Below are positions 48,291-61,390 of a DNA stretch of 64,000 nt, one piece after another. The translations under genes and the position numbers were made by a program. Each line of letters begins with the position of its first letter. Within the stretch, counting starts at the first letter, position 1. Source of the stretch: Prinia subflava. Taxonomy: Eukaryota; Chordata; Aves; Passeriformes; Cisticolidae. The stretch covers positions 12,526,735-12,590,734 of the forward strand of contig NC_086253.1 in NCBI RefSeq assembly GCF_021018805.1, read 5' to 3'. The notes below the pieces were generated by a model. The model did not search any database and was not told the DNA's origin. It saw only the letters and a program-made list of their open reading frames with translations.

Positions 48291-49954
48291 AACAGGAGCA
48301 CACGCGTTCGCCAGCGTTTGCAGTGCTGCTCCCTGCATGCTGCCCGTGGCTTCCTTGCTTCCCCTTCACACGGTGTGGCAGTTCAGTGCCAGCCCTAGGC
48401 AGATTACATGTACAGAGGTAATCGGGACGTTTTAGGGCTTGAAAAGACAAGCACTGAAAGTTAAGGAATTACAGAGGTGAAAGCTCATTGGCATTAACAG
48501 CAGTCCTCAGTCTGTAATCGTTCTGTAAAAACAATTTTGTTGCATATTGTTCTCCTCCATACTGAGTCAAAGGCAGCTTTTGAATAACATATCTTTGATG
48601 AAGCAGTGACTGTATTTTGAAAAGCTGGGAGGAACTCTGAGCAGACAGACTTACAGAATGGATATGCAAGTTTGGGACTAAATGAGCAATGCACAGGTGG
48701 TTTATAGCAGCAGGGGAAGCACAAGGAAATCTGAGGGTTTTAGGTGCCATTCCACATACTCTTTCAGCCACAGATTTGTTTGTTCCCTCTGAACAAGCCT
48801 TTTGCCCCATTGCCGCCAGTATTATCTCTCTCTGAATTTCGATTCCTCCTCAGTTTCCATGTCTGTATTTCAAATAATTTACAGTCTCAGACTAGGTTCA
48901 TGCCAACCTCTTCATCCCTTTTAGTCTTTGATTCCCCTTATCTTCTTACTACCAGGGCTTCTTTGCTTTTGCCTCTTCCCAAGTTTGGTTTTCTTTTTTG
49001 AAGTTCTGTTCATACTCAAGCCTACCCTCACCTCATCTTCCCCTTGCCCTGCTGTGGTCCTGTGCAGTGACAGCATGCCATAGCCATGTCCTTTTTTCCT
49101 GCCCTGGTTCTTTGGCTCCCCCCTGTTCACAGCTGCGCTTTCCTGATGATCCCAGGTTTTGTCTCTGAACTCCTCACCCTTTCTGAGTTTCCTCAGTGCA
49201 CTGTCCAGAAAGAAGGACAAAGGCGGAGAGAAAAAAGTGTCTTGTTTAATTTGTAAGAGCATCAGGTGAAGTAAGCAGCTAATGCCAGTGGGGATGAGCT
49301 GAACCGTCTGAGGGGGACAATGGTTTTAATTAATGGTACTTACACAAACAATGACTTTGGAGAGGAAACAAAAGCCGAAATGTGTTGCTGTGTGAACACA
49401 GGGTGCCTGTTGACAGCTGGTCAGTGAGAAGGAGCGTCCTTAGCTCCTGTACCTTTGCGACAGTGAGCCAACAGCCCACCAGACCACAGAGCATCATTTT
49501 ATTGTGTGAATAAAACGTTGAAATGGCAGCTGGAAGAATAAGCTTTATAGTAAAATAAATGATGATTTTACCAGTTTGTTTCAGCCAAATACACTTCAGT
49601 TTGGTTATGTATGTGTCAAACCCTCTTTCAAATGCTTTATTGTAGTCTTTTGATTAAAAGTTTAACTGCTTCAGCCAAGTCTATGCACTTTGGCTTGGAA
49701 ATGTAATCTTTTGACAGATACATTAATTCTTTAATATATTTCTTTTTCAAAAGCTCCCCAAAAGTTAGTGAATTCTTGTCACTAAACAGGCTTTTTGTTT
49801 ATTTTTTAAACTCAGGAAGATATGAAATGTTTAGCTAGTGTTGTCTATAAAAGTTTTAATGAACGACACTGGTCAGAATCCATATATGATAATAGTTAAG
49901 ACCCTGAATAAGCTACACTTAGTCACCACTTTCTTTATGCCATACTAGGTTGCA

Positions 49955-50345
49955 GAATAGAATATTTCAGTTGGAAAGGACCCGCAGCTATCATCTGCTC
50001 CAACTGCCTGACCCTTTCAGGGCTGAGCAAAGTTAAAGCAAGTTACTAAGGGCATTGTCCAAATGCCCCTGGAACACTGACAGGCTTGGGGCACCAACCA
50101 CCTCTCTGGGAAGCCTCTTGTGGTGTTTGACCACCTGCTCATTATAAAATGCTTCTTAATGTCCAGTGTAAGCCTCCCCTGGCACAGCTTTGAACCATTC
50201 CCAGTCATCCTGTCCCTAGATACCAGAGGGAAAAGATTGACACTTCTGCATGTCCTCTCCTCAGGAAAATGTAGAGCAATGAGGCTGACCCTCAGCTGCC
50301 TTTTCTCCAAACTAGAGAAGCCCAAAGTCCTCAATGCAAGTTCTC
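49955..50345 (-). mobile_element. CR1 LINE, 3' fragment, antisense
   Basis: Starts with a decayed octamer end ('GAATAGAATATTTCAGTTGG', then 'AAAGGACCCGCAGCTATCAT'). It runs through 'GGGCATTGTCCAAATGCCCC', 'CAGGCTTGGGGCACCAACCA', 'CTCTGGGAAGCCTC', 'TGTTTGACCACC', 'CCTCCCCTGGCACAGCTTTG', 'CCATTCCCAGTCATCCTGTC' and ends near 'AGAAGCCCAAAGTCCTCAAT'. This is the antisense of the CR1 3' region and last part of its coding tail. The open frame of 126 codons across it (50017-50397, minus) is element-derived and not a host gene. Confidence 0.93.
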
Positions 50346-51763
50346 CATCTGGCATGCAAATATGGAAATTGTGAAATAATAGAGTCTGCACAGACAACTA
50401 TTCCTTTCAACATTATATTCTGTGTGAGTTTGTGTAGCATCTTGCAGGTAGAGCTGTGCTGATGCTGCTTATGCTCCAAGCTCCAGGAGTAGCAGCCAGT
50501 TTCTCACAGCTGCAAAACAGCTGGAGTGTGGGACTGGGTGGATGCTCAGCTGTAGGATCAAAGATCTCTCTAGCCCATCCCACAGAGGTTTTGTGTCACA
50601 TGAAGCGTTTGAACAGTTCACTGAACTGTATTAAGTGATGTAACTATTATACACTGAATGTTCTCTTTGTCCTTTCTGCCCTTAAAGGACTGTGAGTTTT
50701 GCTGTAGGATCCAAGAACTGTGGAGACTTTTTTGGGGTTTAACTCCTTTGTATACAGTCTAAGTGATGTTTAAGAGGGAAGACTGAAGGTGCTTAGTGTT
50801 TGGAGAAGAAGCTGACAAAATTGTAACCAGTAATCCTACACAGCTTCTGTATTTATGGTAGAGGTTCATTGCACCTGGGAGATAAAGTTATAAATTCCTG
50901 TTTTACACTTTCAAACTTAAGTTGATTTTTTTGAAGGAGGATTGAGGATTGAAGGAGACACAGAGAATGTAGAATATAAGAGTTTTGACTTGAATCAATA
51001 TTGTGTGGGGAAGCTGGTTTAGAGATGTGTGCTCTCGGTGTTTTGTGTTAATCATAAGAAAATATTTCAACGTTCTGTATTAATTTGTATTTTTTGAAGC
51101 TGGCTGTTTTGTGCTCAGGTATACTGCATTGCTGCAGTCTCTGGGGAGCTGGTGAAGGTTTTTGCATTTGAGACTTAAGTTCTTATCACAAGGATGTTAT
51201 GAGCTCACCTGTAACCATGGTAATGTTAGTCACAGAGACAGTGTTGCTGTTGATGTTATTAAGCTGTTCCATTCATATAAATCGAAGATGAAGTTACAGC
51301 TCTGAGCTGTTGAAAGGATTTTCTTTGCCCTGGCATTGACCCATCACTGTTTATTTGGTTTGGGGGTTTTTGGTCTGTCAGCTGCCACTGTACAACCATT
51401 GGGTTGTCTGTAATGTGACTAACGCTTTTTTATGTTGAATATTTTTGGCACCTCTCAATCTCTTCATCAGCTGCATGTTGACTAGGACCAGGTGAGAAAT
51501 TATTGTTATGGATCAACAGGATCCTGTAGCTACAGGAAAGCTACAGTTACAGTGACAGACTTTCCATTGCTTGTAATTTATAAAAGACTTATAATTTATT
51601 ATGTTTATGTTAGTGCTTTTTAGTGAGTTAAAACAAAACATTTTCTTTCTCTTAGACTTTACAGTGACATGTTGTTCAAAATGCAGGGTAATATTATCCA
51701 GGGATATTATCCAGTTTGCATTTCTTCATACTTTTATATAGTTTGTAGTTTTATCCAGACTGG

Positions 51764-52707
51764 ATGCCAGGTACCCACCAAAGCTACTCTATCACTGCCC
51801 TCCTCATCTGTGCAGGGGAGAGGAAATAGAATGAAAGGCTCATGGGTCAAGGTTAGGACAGCGAGTGATCTCTCAGCAATTGGGTCGTGGGCAAGACCGA
51901 CTTAAATTGGGGAAAATGAGTTTAATTTATTACCAACCAAATCAGAGGAGGATAATGAGAAATAAACCACAATCTTAGAAACATTTTTCCCCCACTCTTC
52001 CCATCTTCCCAGGCTGAACTTCACTCCCAGTTCTCTACTTCTTCCCACCAGTGGCACAGGGGGACAAGGAGTGGAGGCTGAGGTTCCTCACATGTTGTCT
52101 CTGCTGCTCCTTCCTCCACAAGGGATAATTCAGCCTGTTCCCCTGATCCAGAGTGGGGTCCCTTGCCCAGGAGACAGTCCTCTGTGAGCTGCTCCAGTGT
52201 GGAGTGCTTGTGGAGTCCTGCCAGCAGAACTGCTGCAGTGTGGGCTTCTCTCTCCACAGATCCTGCCAGGAGACCGTGTGAACTTCCCCTGGGGTCACAG
52301 CTGCCTGTGGCCATCCACCTGCTCCACCGTGGAGTCTCCATGGGCGGCAGGGGCACAGCTGCCCTGCCATGGTTGGCACCAGGGGCTGCAGGGGAACCTC
52401 CTGCTCCTCCTGTCCCTCCTTCTGCACTGACTTTTCTGCAGGGCTGTCCTCTCACATCTTCTCATGCCTGCCTCCTGATGCAGTTACTGCTGTGCAGTTA
52501 CACTTTTTCACCTCTTTCTTAACTCTGTTATCCCAGAGGCACAGCCACTGGTGCTGCTGGCCTCATCCTGACAGTGGCAGGTCTGTCCTGGAGCCAGCTG
52601 GCATTGGCTCCACTGGACACGGGGAAGATTCTGGCAGCTTCTCACAGAAAACACCCCTGTAGCCAAAACACCCCACTACCAAAACCTTGCCACACAAATC
52701 CAGTACA
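51764..52707. mobile_element. Avian LTR/ERV-type interspersed repeat (class tentative)
   Basis: About 940 bp that I recognise as a very common repeat of songbird genomes. Landmarks in order are 'GCCAGGTACCCACCAAAGC', 'GGCTCATGGGTCAAGG', 'TTTAATTTATTACCAACCAA', 'ATCAGAGGAGGATAATGAGA', a block of 'GCTCCAGTGTGG'-like subrepeats (52190-52345), 'CTGGAGCCAGCTGGCATTGG', 'CTTCTGGCAGCTTCTCACAG' and 'CTACCAAAACCTTGCCACAC'. It carries no recognisable gag, pol or env sequence. Frames of 77-144 codons on both strands are artefacts of its GC-rich subrepeats. I take it to be LTR-derived; orientation and family name cannot be fixed by eye. It is clearly diverged from the common form, with lost CpGs. Confidence 0.65.
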
Positions 52708-55700
52708 GGTGTTCCTTGGTATGGTGTCAGGTTTGGGATTAAACTAAATTATTGAAGAATTTTAAAGATCAGAGCAAAAGTATTTAAGTAAAAAAAATGG
52801 GCTTGCATTAAGTGCTCAGTGACAAACAAACAGTTCAGAGCCCCAGTTTGTGACACTGGTTCACAGCTTCACAATGCCTTAAATCTATTGTCTCGGATGT
52901 TTTAAAAGATTGTCAGTTTTGCAAAGTATTTGGCATTTCTACTTCTGTTTTAGGGCAATATTAGGAATCTGACTCTTTAGATCTTAGTTTTTACTTTTTC
53001 GTGGCAAATGTGAGCAGTTGGGAATATAATCTTTCAAATATACATCTTAGATATTTGAAAATATTGAAGGAACTAGAAATTTTTATGATTGCTGACTGTT
53101 CAATATCCGATGGACAAATGGAATCAAGACTTATACAACCTATAAACAGAAATAAATATAAATTAATGGTCAAGCAGATTTTAATGGTGGATTTAATTGC
53201 AGTTGTGAATAAAAGGTTTTGTGAAAAGCTAAAAATGGAAGAAGCATGAATTATTCAAAATCAGTATCAGGCATATCTGAAGAAATATCCTTGAGAATGG
53301 AAAATTTGAAAGGTTAAATACTTGTAAATCTTTAAATGCAAAATTTCAGAATGATCAAATGTCCCTGTTTGAAGCTGTTGAGCACATAAGGATGCCAGAT
53401 TCATGAGGCTGCAACATCTGTTATTCATATAAGTTCTGCATATGGATTCTGTAGGATGATTAACTGATTCTTCAAAAAAAAATGGTACAATAGGCCAATA
53501 TTCACACAAAAAATATGTTCAGCTGCTCTGTACAAATGTGTAATGAGGAGGAAAAATCCCCACATAAAACTTGTCTCCAGAACTAGTTCTTGTGAGAGCC
53601 AGAACAAATGACATTGAATATAAATTTTAAGCAAACCTTTTAATTACAAGGCCACTTGACTTTTGTAGTTCATTGCTTTGGCTACACATAGGGCAGTGGT
53701 GACTTTATAATTTTATTTTATTTTTTAATTTTACATACTCTATGTAAAACAGCTTTTCATGCGTACCTGTGAAAGTCCAGCTTATTTCATTGTTTGGAAT
53801 GCAGCCGAAGGGATAATTTAAAATAGGAGTGCTATTAGAAGAGATGGAGAGCTGATGCTTTGTCCTTGGTGCCAGATTTGAGATATTCCTGCACGTTTTT
53901 GTATTACAAATGCAAGTAGATAAAGATTAGTATTTAGAGCATTCCCCTAAGACAGACAAAGGGTAGGAGTGTTTGTATCTGGTGTTACAGTTTATTCATT
54001 GCCACTGTCACTACATTAAATAAAGCCTAAAAAAGGCATGGGGAATGCCCAAACCAGGGACTGGTCCCCCAAACTGACCATGAAAGACCACCTTGAATAG
54101 CATAATGTAATTGTTGACATAGCACAGTTAAAAGGGAGTGTTTTTAAACAGAAATACTTTCTGATCCCTTTCAGAGTGTTCAGGATTGTTTGAAGAGGTA
54201 CCAAGGATAAAATTCAGCCACTGAAACTGTGTAATGTACACAGTGCTAATAGAGAAAGACAAGACCCTCACTGGAAAATTTCTAGGTGTTTACAAATAAA
54301 AACTTTGAAAAATATTAGATGTAGATTAGATTAGAAGATAGTAGATGAAGTCTGAAGATCTAGATTTCAAACAGAGTATTCCTTGTGCATAATACAATTC
54401 TAGTATGCTAAGAAAAAAGTTGACTTGCAAGCTGGGAGGTCCACAGGCTTTTCCACTGGTTTCAAAATATACTTCAGTGATTGGCACCAATGTGCTGATG
54501 GAGGGAGTAACACCATCCTTGTTCTAAAAGTAAAAGCTATAGAAAAATTAAAATGCCAGATACTAAATGTTTTATTGGCATATGCAGTTATTATTTTGAT
54601 GGTTTGGAGTCAAGTTCAGGTTGATGACTCCAGAACAGTCAGGTTATATATGAGCTTTTCAAAAGGCTGGGAAATATCCAAAATAACGAAGTAGTCAGTT
54701 TATTGTATTAACTTTTATGGGATGGGACATGTACTCTCCAGGTCTAAAACAGAACTGAAAGGGTCTTAATCCTTAAAATTTCCAGACCCAAGAGTGGTAC
54801 TGCTGTGGGCAAACACAGGCAGAGCACCAAAGACTGCATGGTCATGTAGTGAACTGCTTCTGTTGTAACTGAATAGCTGATACTTACCAGGGCTATGAGG
54901 GAAATGGCCAAAAATGGTTAAAGTTGTGTGCTTTAATGGTTTTGGTTTTATACTCCAACTGAAAAATTATAACCTAGTTTAATAAGGTTATTTAATACAA
55001 TTTTTTTTCTCTACTGATTACATAAGAATAACTCCCATGAGAGAATATTTGAATGCAGGGGAAATATATACTGTTTGTGGTGTAGCCAAATTAGTCTCTT
55101 TATTAGAAATGAATGACTGTGCCAGATTTTGGACAGTGAGTGATATTTCAGTTCACTTAACTTTTAATTTGAGATAAGTTCTATTAAATTGGGCCCATTG
55201 CTGAGGTCATTAGGATTAATTCTGACTTCTTCCATGAACAGTTATAAACAGTCACTCTTTCCCCCAAAGTTCACTGATGTTGTTGCATTTTGTACTCGTT
55301 TACATACACATGGGTTTCCCTCCCCCATATATATTTTGCAGGCAGAAAATATAATTTTAAATTCTACTTTTTCAAATAGGGAGTTACAGTGTTCTGCTGT
55401 CTAATACCTCAGATTTATCTCTTCCCCTGTGCAAATTACGGTTAATGGTAGTTTTTTATTATGAGCATTTATTGGTTTTGCTTCTCATTTCCTTCATCCT
55501 TGTTAGAGACGTTTAGTCTGAGAGATGGAAGGGAAAGAGGATAATTTTAATTAGTAGATGAGAAATATTTAAAAAGTTGGTTAAAGAAATAGCAGAGTAA
55601 AGATTGAAGAATAAAAACAACTTGGAGAAGAATGAAATGCTGACCTTGTTTAGTACATTAGGACTAAATGCCAAATCACTAATGTTCCCCATGTGATGCT

Positions 55701-58700
55701 TCTGGTTTTAGCAAAAATCACTTCAGAAACAGTGAGGAGGGTATTGGATGGCCCTGGGGAAAAGTTCTGAACTCCTGCATTTTGGGAAATTCTGTGCAAA
55801 TGTCCGTCATTGTTTCCCCTTGCTTTGTTTGTTTGTTTTAAAGTACATTCTCAACTCCATGGGAATTATTTTCTGAATTTAACAGAACAGCAGGATTGAA
55901 AGTTGGCTTGGGAGACAACTTTCCTTAGTTGCCTGTTAATTTTGTTTTGACTAACTGGACCTCATGTGGTGCTGAGGAGTCCAGAAGTATCTAACACTGA
56001 ATTCCCATTTTGAGGATGTTGTCTTCGTCCTCACCTCACCTCCTTCCAGGCTGCTTGTGGGAGTTCTTTCCTGGCTTGGAGTTTGAGGAATTGTTACATC
56101 CTGCACCTGGAGCTGTGGACTCTTTCCTGACTGTGGTGTTCCATTAAGCTGCAAGCTTTTGCAGGTTCTTGCTTTTTCATCCCTCCACAAAGGATAATGT
56201 TTGTGGAAGTTTGTAGAGCATGTGGAAATGGAAGAAAGCTGAGGTTTAGCATAGGTTGTCTCCTTCTTTTCTAAACATAGTTTACATTAGCATGATCTCT
56301 GAAGGAGAAGGATGGGCTAGAGGCAGGGTAGTGGACCTTGAAGTGTCTGAAAAGCTGGAGAGACACAGTGGAAAAGACAGACAATAGAAAGTGTGCAGGC
56401 ATCATGGAAGAAAATGGAATGATCCAGGTTGTAGAAGAGACAGACTGACATTACACATAGAAATATGAGTAAAAAACCAGAATGAATATCAGGAAATGAT
56501 ATGAGGTTGTGATATAGTTCATCTAAATAGGGAAGAGAGAAAGGCAAGTGAAAGAAGGGAGAAAAAAGATGGAACTTAATATTTTAAGGTTAGTGAATTT
56601 AACTGGTACATTTACACTTTTTGCTGTTTGTCTGAATTCTTTATCAAAGATTTTGAAGCAAGAACAGCTCATTGAGTACTTTGGTTCACTGCCATTGCTA
56701 TAAGCTTTGGGCTCTATATTTATGTATTTTGAAATATAAACTCTTGTTTGGGACAGCAATGAACATAAAAGTAAGCAAACTCAAAAGAATATCAGTGTGG
56801 TTTGTTAAGAGATGTAACTGTGGGGTTTATTTTTCCAGCTATTAATACTGAGGCCAAAATAAAGCTCATTTCCCTGAAAGTTGGTAACTTTAAGGTGTTT
56901 GATTATTCTCCTTTGCTTTTTTGAAAATAGAACAAGTTGGGTGGATAGCAGTCCAGAGAAGGTCTTAGCTGTGACTCTTTCCAGCATCCTGCAGTTCTTT
57001 CTGTGTTCATGGTGTATCTTGCTGCTTTTTTCGGTAGAGAGGGATGTTTTTGGACTCACACTTGTATTTTTGCTAATTGAGACTCATTTTGGTCTTCAGG
57101 TTTAGTTATTGCTGTAATGCTGAGCTGATAGCTTGTGATTTTTTGGTAATGAGTCGATTAAATTTTTGTGTGTTTCACCATGGACTAAAGGATACAATTT
57201 TTCAGTGAAAGATTATGTAATTATATGCTCTGTCTTTGAAACTTCAGTCCTCTGTACTTGAAAATATTTTTCAGACTGGCAAGTATTAAAACCTGCCATG
57301 ATAGCTTCAGCAGTGAGAGCAATTAAAGGGTGAAAATTGGAGGTATGAATCATTTCCAGTAATTTTAGGAAAATGTTCTTTAGTGTTGAAAATATTACAC
57401 ACTGTAGTATAATTGCATAGAATGTGAAATGATGGATACTTTTTTGAAAATGTGAGTTTCCTGGCTTCAGGGTGGTGTGTCAAAACTTTCTGTTTGGCAG
57501 AAAAGTACATTTTATAGTGATCAGGAGTTTGTTGTCCCTTTTTACCCTTTCATTCTGACTCTGCCTTCTCTTTTGATGGAGGCTGGTGACACCTGTAGAA
57601 AAGTGCATGTGCTGCATTGACTCAAATTTGCATCTATTCCATTTCTGCAGGTATTGTCCAGCATTTGAAAAGCAAACAAAATATAAAACAGATAAAATTA
57701 AATGTAATCCAACTTCTTTCACTCTTCGATTTTCCATTATTAATGGATTGTTTGTCATTTCACACTGGGTATATCTTTTTTTTTGTAGACTTTTAAACAG
57801 TTTTACATATGGATGTAATGTCACTCATTCTAAATTTAACATTTCATTTCTGTTGAGAAATTTCTGTAGATGCAACTGACTGGTGTTTCCCACCTCTCCA
57901 GTTTTTCAGTTGGGTAGGAAGAGTGAAATGAGTTTCAAGTGAATGTTGGTGGAGGTTCTGTGGGGATATCCATAAGCTCTCAACTGTTGTGTTGGTTAAT
58001 GGTGGCAAATAAGAGAAGGGGTCTTGGTTTTACTCCTGAATTTGTTTGACCTCTAATATGAAGTATTATTCTAATATTCTAACTAGAATGACTATAATTT
58101 TAATAAGATCATTCTGTGAATTTATTAATTTTTCTTATGGTAAAAAAAATCCAAGGCCTTCTGTGTTTAGTCAAGGTGCAAGTAAAATCTCACCATATTT
58201 AGAAGACCATAAATAATCTTGCTGCAGGCCTTGTGGGGATGTCTGGTATAAAGGACACCGAGGTGTGTCAGGTGAAGGAGGAGGAGCGAAGGCAGCATCA
58301 GGTTGTACGGAGCCCACCCTGGGTACGCTGGGAGCTGCTCCCTGCCTCTGTGGCAGCAGCGAGCCTGAGAGTGCAGAGCAGCCAGGTCTCAGCCTCCAGA
58401 ACAGGGGAGAGTTGATAAAAGGGTAGGAAAACAGAGGAGTTTGTCAGTAATGGGTTGGAACCAAGGTCTTTGGTGTTTTGGGAGGAAAACACGCTCTTGG
58501 AGATCTGAGTTTTTATGAAAGTCTGGTGTCATCTGCTGGTTTTCAGACTGACGAGTAAAATCCGGACGTAATTGCATTTTTTTTTTCTTTACTATTTTCA
58601 GGTGGTTTGGATGTTTTGAAAAACAAATTTGAATTCCCAGAACTTCAGAGATTTCTCTCTCTCAAAAATTTCTAGCCTTCCACTGAGAGTTTTTGGCTGA

Positions 58701-60733
58701 GATAGGTCTCGCTTTTCCCCAATCTCCCCCAGTTTAACAAGTTTTTTTCCTGCCTTTACTCCAGTTCTTTCCTAGAAAAGAAGGAAAACATTGTGTGAGC
58801 TGTAGAAGAACATATGGCTCTTAGGACTCTTTGTGTGTATCTTATGGGCATGTTATACATAATATCTGCATTTTTTATGACTAGTTCAGTTATATTAAAA
58901 CACTGATAGCAAGCAGGCGTGAAAGACAAACTTAGTGGTGATGAAAAGCATTTAATGATTAGGAGAGAAACATATTTATTGAATATAAAAACCATGTCTA
59001 AAGGTTCTAATGATGACTTGAAACACTACCATTTTGTGGTACTTCCAGTGCTGTATGTCCTGTACAGTAGATATTGTTTAAAATTGCTTGGGAACTGGAG
59101 CTTACAATTGTGAGCTTGGAATGTCCTGCAGATAATTAAGTTGTGGTCAGGCCTTACAAAAATAAAAAGTTCTCGAACTATGATTTTATAAACATGCTAC
59201 AATAACATTTCTTTATATCTAACAGTTTCTTACAGAAAGCTGATACTCTCACAAGGAATTGACTAAAGGTAAAACATCAAGAAAGAAAAAATATTGAATT
59301 AAATCTTCACTTAGGATGTTGACAGTTTGCTTGTAATATTAAACAGATGTGTGTGTTCTTGGGATATTCTTCTTTCAGAACCTTGTTGCATACTAGTTCT
59401 TAAGTGACAGCAACAAATTTTTGATTAATTTAAAATTCTGCTTTCTTCAGTTGTCTTTGTTATGTTATTTTCTTTGGGTCTAGTCAGCTGGACAGTGTAA
59501 TGCCAGCTTGCAGTTTCTGCTGTGATGTTCAAGGGAAAGCGTTCCTTTGTGTAGGCTTAAACTGAGGCATTCCTCATTCAACTACATAGAAAAATTATTA
59601 CATATATGCTAATGTATGTATTTGAAATACATATATGTATTTCTTGGACATGATACTACCTTTGCATGTGTGAGGGTGGCATGTATTGGTTCTGGTTGTG
59701 GGTGTGGTAAGGCATAATTTGGCCTCTTGGCTCCTAGTAAATACTGCACATAGAAGCCAATACCAAAATAATGGAACTTAAGTTTTTATAAGACGTGCAT
59801 TTAATGAAACATAGAGGGAATTATTTGTTAAAGGGAAAGTGTATAGCACTATTAAAATGATAGAATGTTGTGTCCAGTTCTGATATCAACCTTTTCCAGA
59901 AGTGTGGTAGTAGTGGGATGTTGCTTTGTTGGGATTTTTTAAAATAGAAAGAGCTACTAGAATCATCTAAAGTCTGAAAAATTTACCTTGTGGTGAGAAA
60001 TTTTTATTTTGTTACGACACACAATCACAAATAAAAAAGTCTCTGATTTCTTCATGGATCCTATGAACAGCAAAATGAGATGTAGTGCTGCAAGTAGTAT
60101 GCATTATTTGAGGTGTGATTCAGCTGATTCTTGATCTGGTAAATTCTGCATCACTTGGAATCTCTAAAGTCAAATCTGTGTATTTCAAAATACATATGGT
60201 ACTCAACAAGTAATGCAGCAGTTAATGCACAGAGATGGCTCTGGAATTCCTTTTTGCATGTGGGACATTGTTTCATACCAAAGCAAGGAATTGGATATTG
60301 GTTTTCCAGATCCCAGACTACTGCTCCAGTGACCTGTGACTCTGATCAGTCTGACCTTGGACTGTGCAAATGGATGAATGTTCTCTCTTAATTTTTAATA
60401 ATACATGCACCTATAGGAAACAAATCACGCTAGAGTATTTCTAAAATAAAATAGCTGTATGTGACTTCACAGGGTGCTTAATCTACCACAGAAGTTTGTT
60501 GCTGTGAAGTAAGCAACCACTTTTTAATGGGTTTTTTTTGTTGTTGTCAGATTTCTTCCCCACAGATTTCAGGGGATGAGTGATGTACAAAGGTGGTTAA
60601 ATTATATATATGTATTTTGTTATTATTTTTAGGACTGAAGGAATCAATATGAGGCAATTGTTGATTAAATAGTGCCACATTGCAGTAGTCTGCATAGTGA
60701 CTCCATTTAATATACATGAATAGGGTATCTTTC

Positions 60734-60748
60734 TTTTTTTTTTTTTTT
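60734..60748 (+). repeat. Poly-T run (15 T)
   Basis: T15 followed by AGGATTG. It makes an acceptor-like polypyrimidine tract plus AG, but no coding sequence follows. Confidence 0.7.
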
Positions 60749-61390
60749 AGGATTGTGTAAAGACACAAGGAAACAACATAATATGAGTGAGACTAGCTTG
60801 TAAGAACACACTTTATTTTTCTTTATGATGTTGCTTTCAGTTCCCGTAATTTTTAGCTCATTGTGGAATCCATTAAAGTATAATGGGAAATTGTTGCAAG
60901 AGCTCAGATTCTGTTTCTTATGGGTTTGAATATAATGTAAAGGACTGTACAGCGAATACAGCGAATATTTATTACAGATAGTGGAAATGTGAAGGAGAAG
61001 AAAAAGGAAAAAATATCAAAGAGCTGATTAGCTGGTCCAGAATGTGACCCAGTATAACTTGTAGTGTGTTTATTTTCTGCCGTGTTACAGCATACAGAAT
61101 ATGTGGTGCTATGGCTTGGCTGTTTCATTTACTTGAGCATTTCTTCACAATTTATTGTCCAAAAAATTATAGTAATTTCAGGAATAGTTTGTGGGTTCCC
61201 ACAATACATTTGAAATACTTATAGTTTCATTTTTTAGCGGAAGTAAGGCATATGTATTTTTTGAAGGAAGCTTTTTGTTGCTTACAATGAGGGAGAAGAA
61301 GCCTTTTCTATATAGCTCTTAAGTAAAGATTGAGACTTATTTTACTGAATTAAGCATAAGCACCTAATGCAAATTCTATATATAAGTGTT

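Noticed and set aside
47545..48450. Frames of 177-296 codons on both strands around the CpG island
   Set aside because: High GC removes stop codons. Only the first 55 codons from 47759 match a known protein and end at a splice donor.
50017..50397. 126-codon minus-strand frame
   Set aside because: It lies within the antisense CR1 fragment and is element-derived.
52021..52662. Frames of 77-144 codons at the ERV-type repeat
   Set aside because: They overlap in both strands and follow the repeat's subunits; there is no retroviral protein motif.
53001..53249. 82-codon + frame in the intron, considered as STX18 exon 2
   Set aside because: It does not resemble the expected syntaxin 18 sequence after residue 55.
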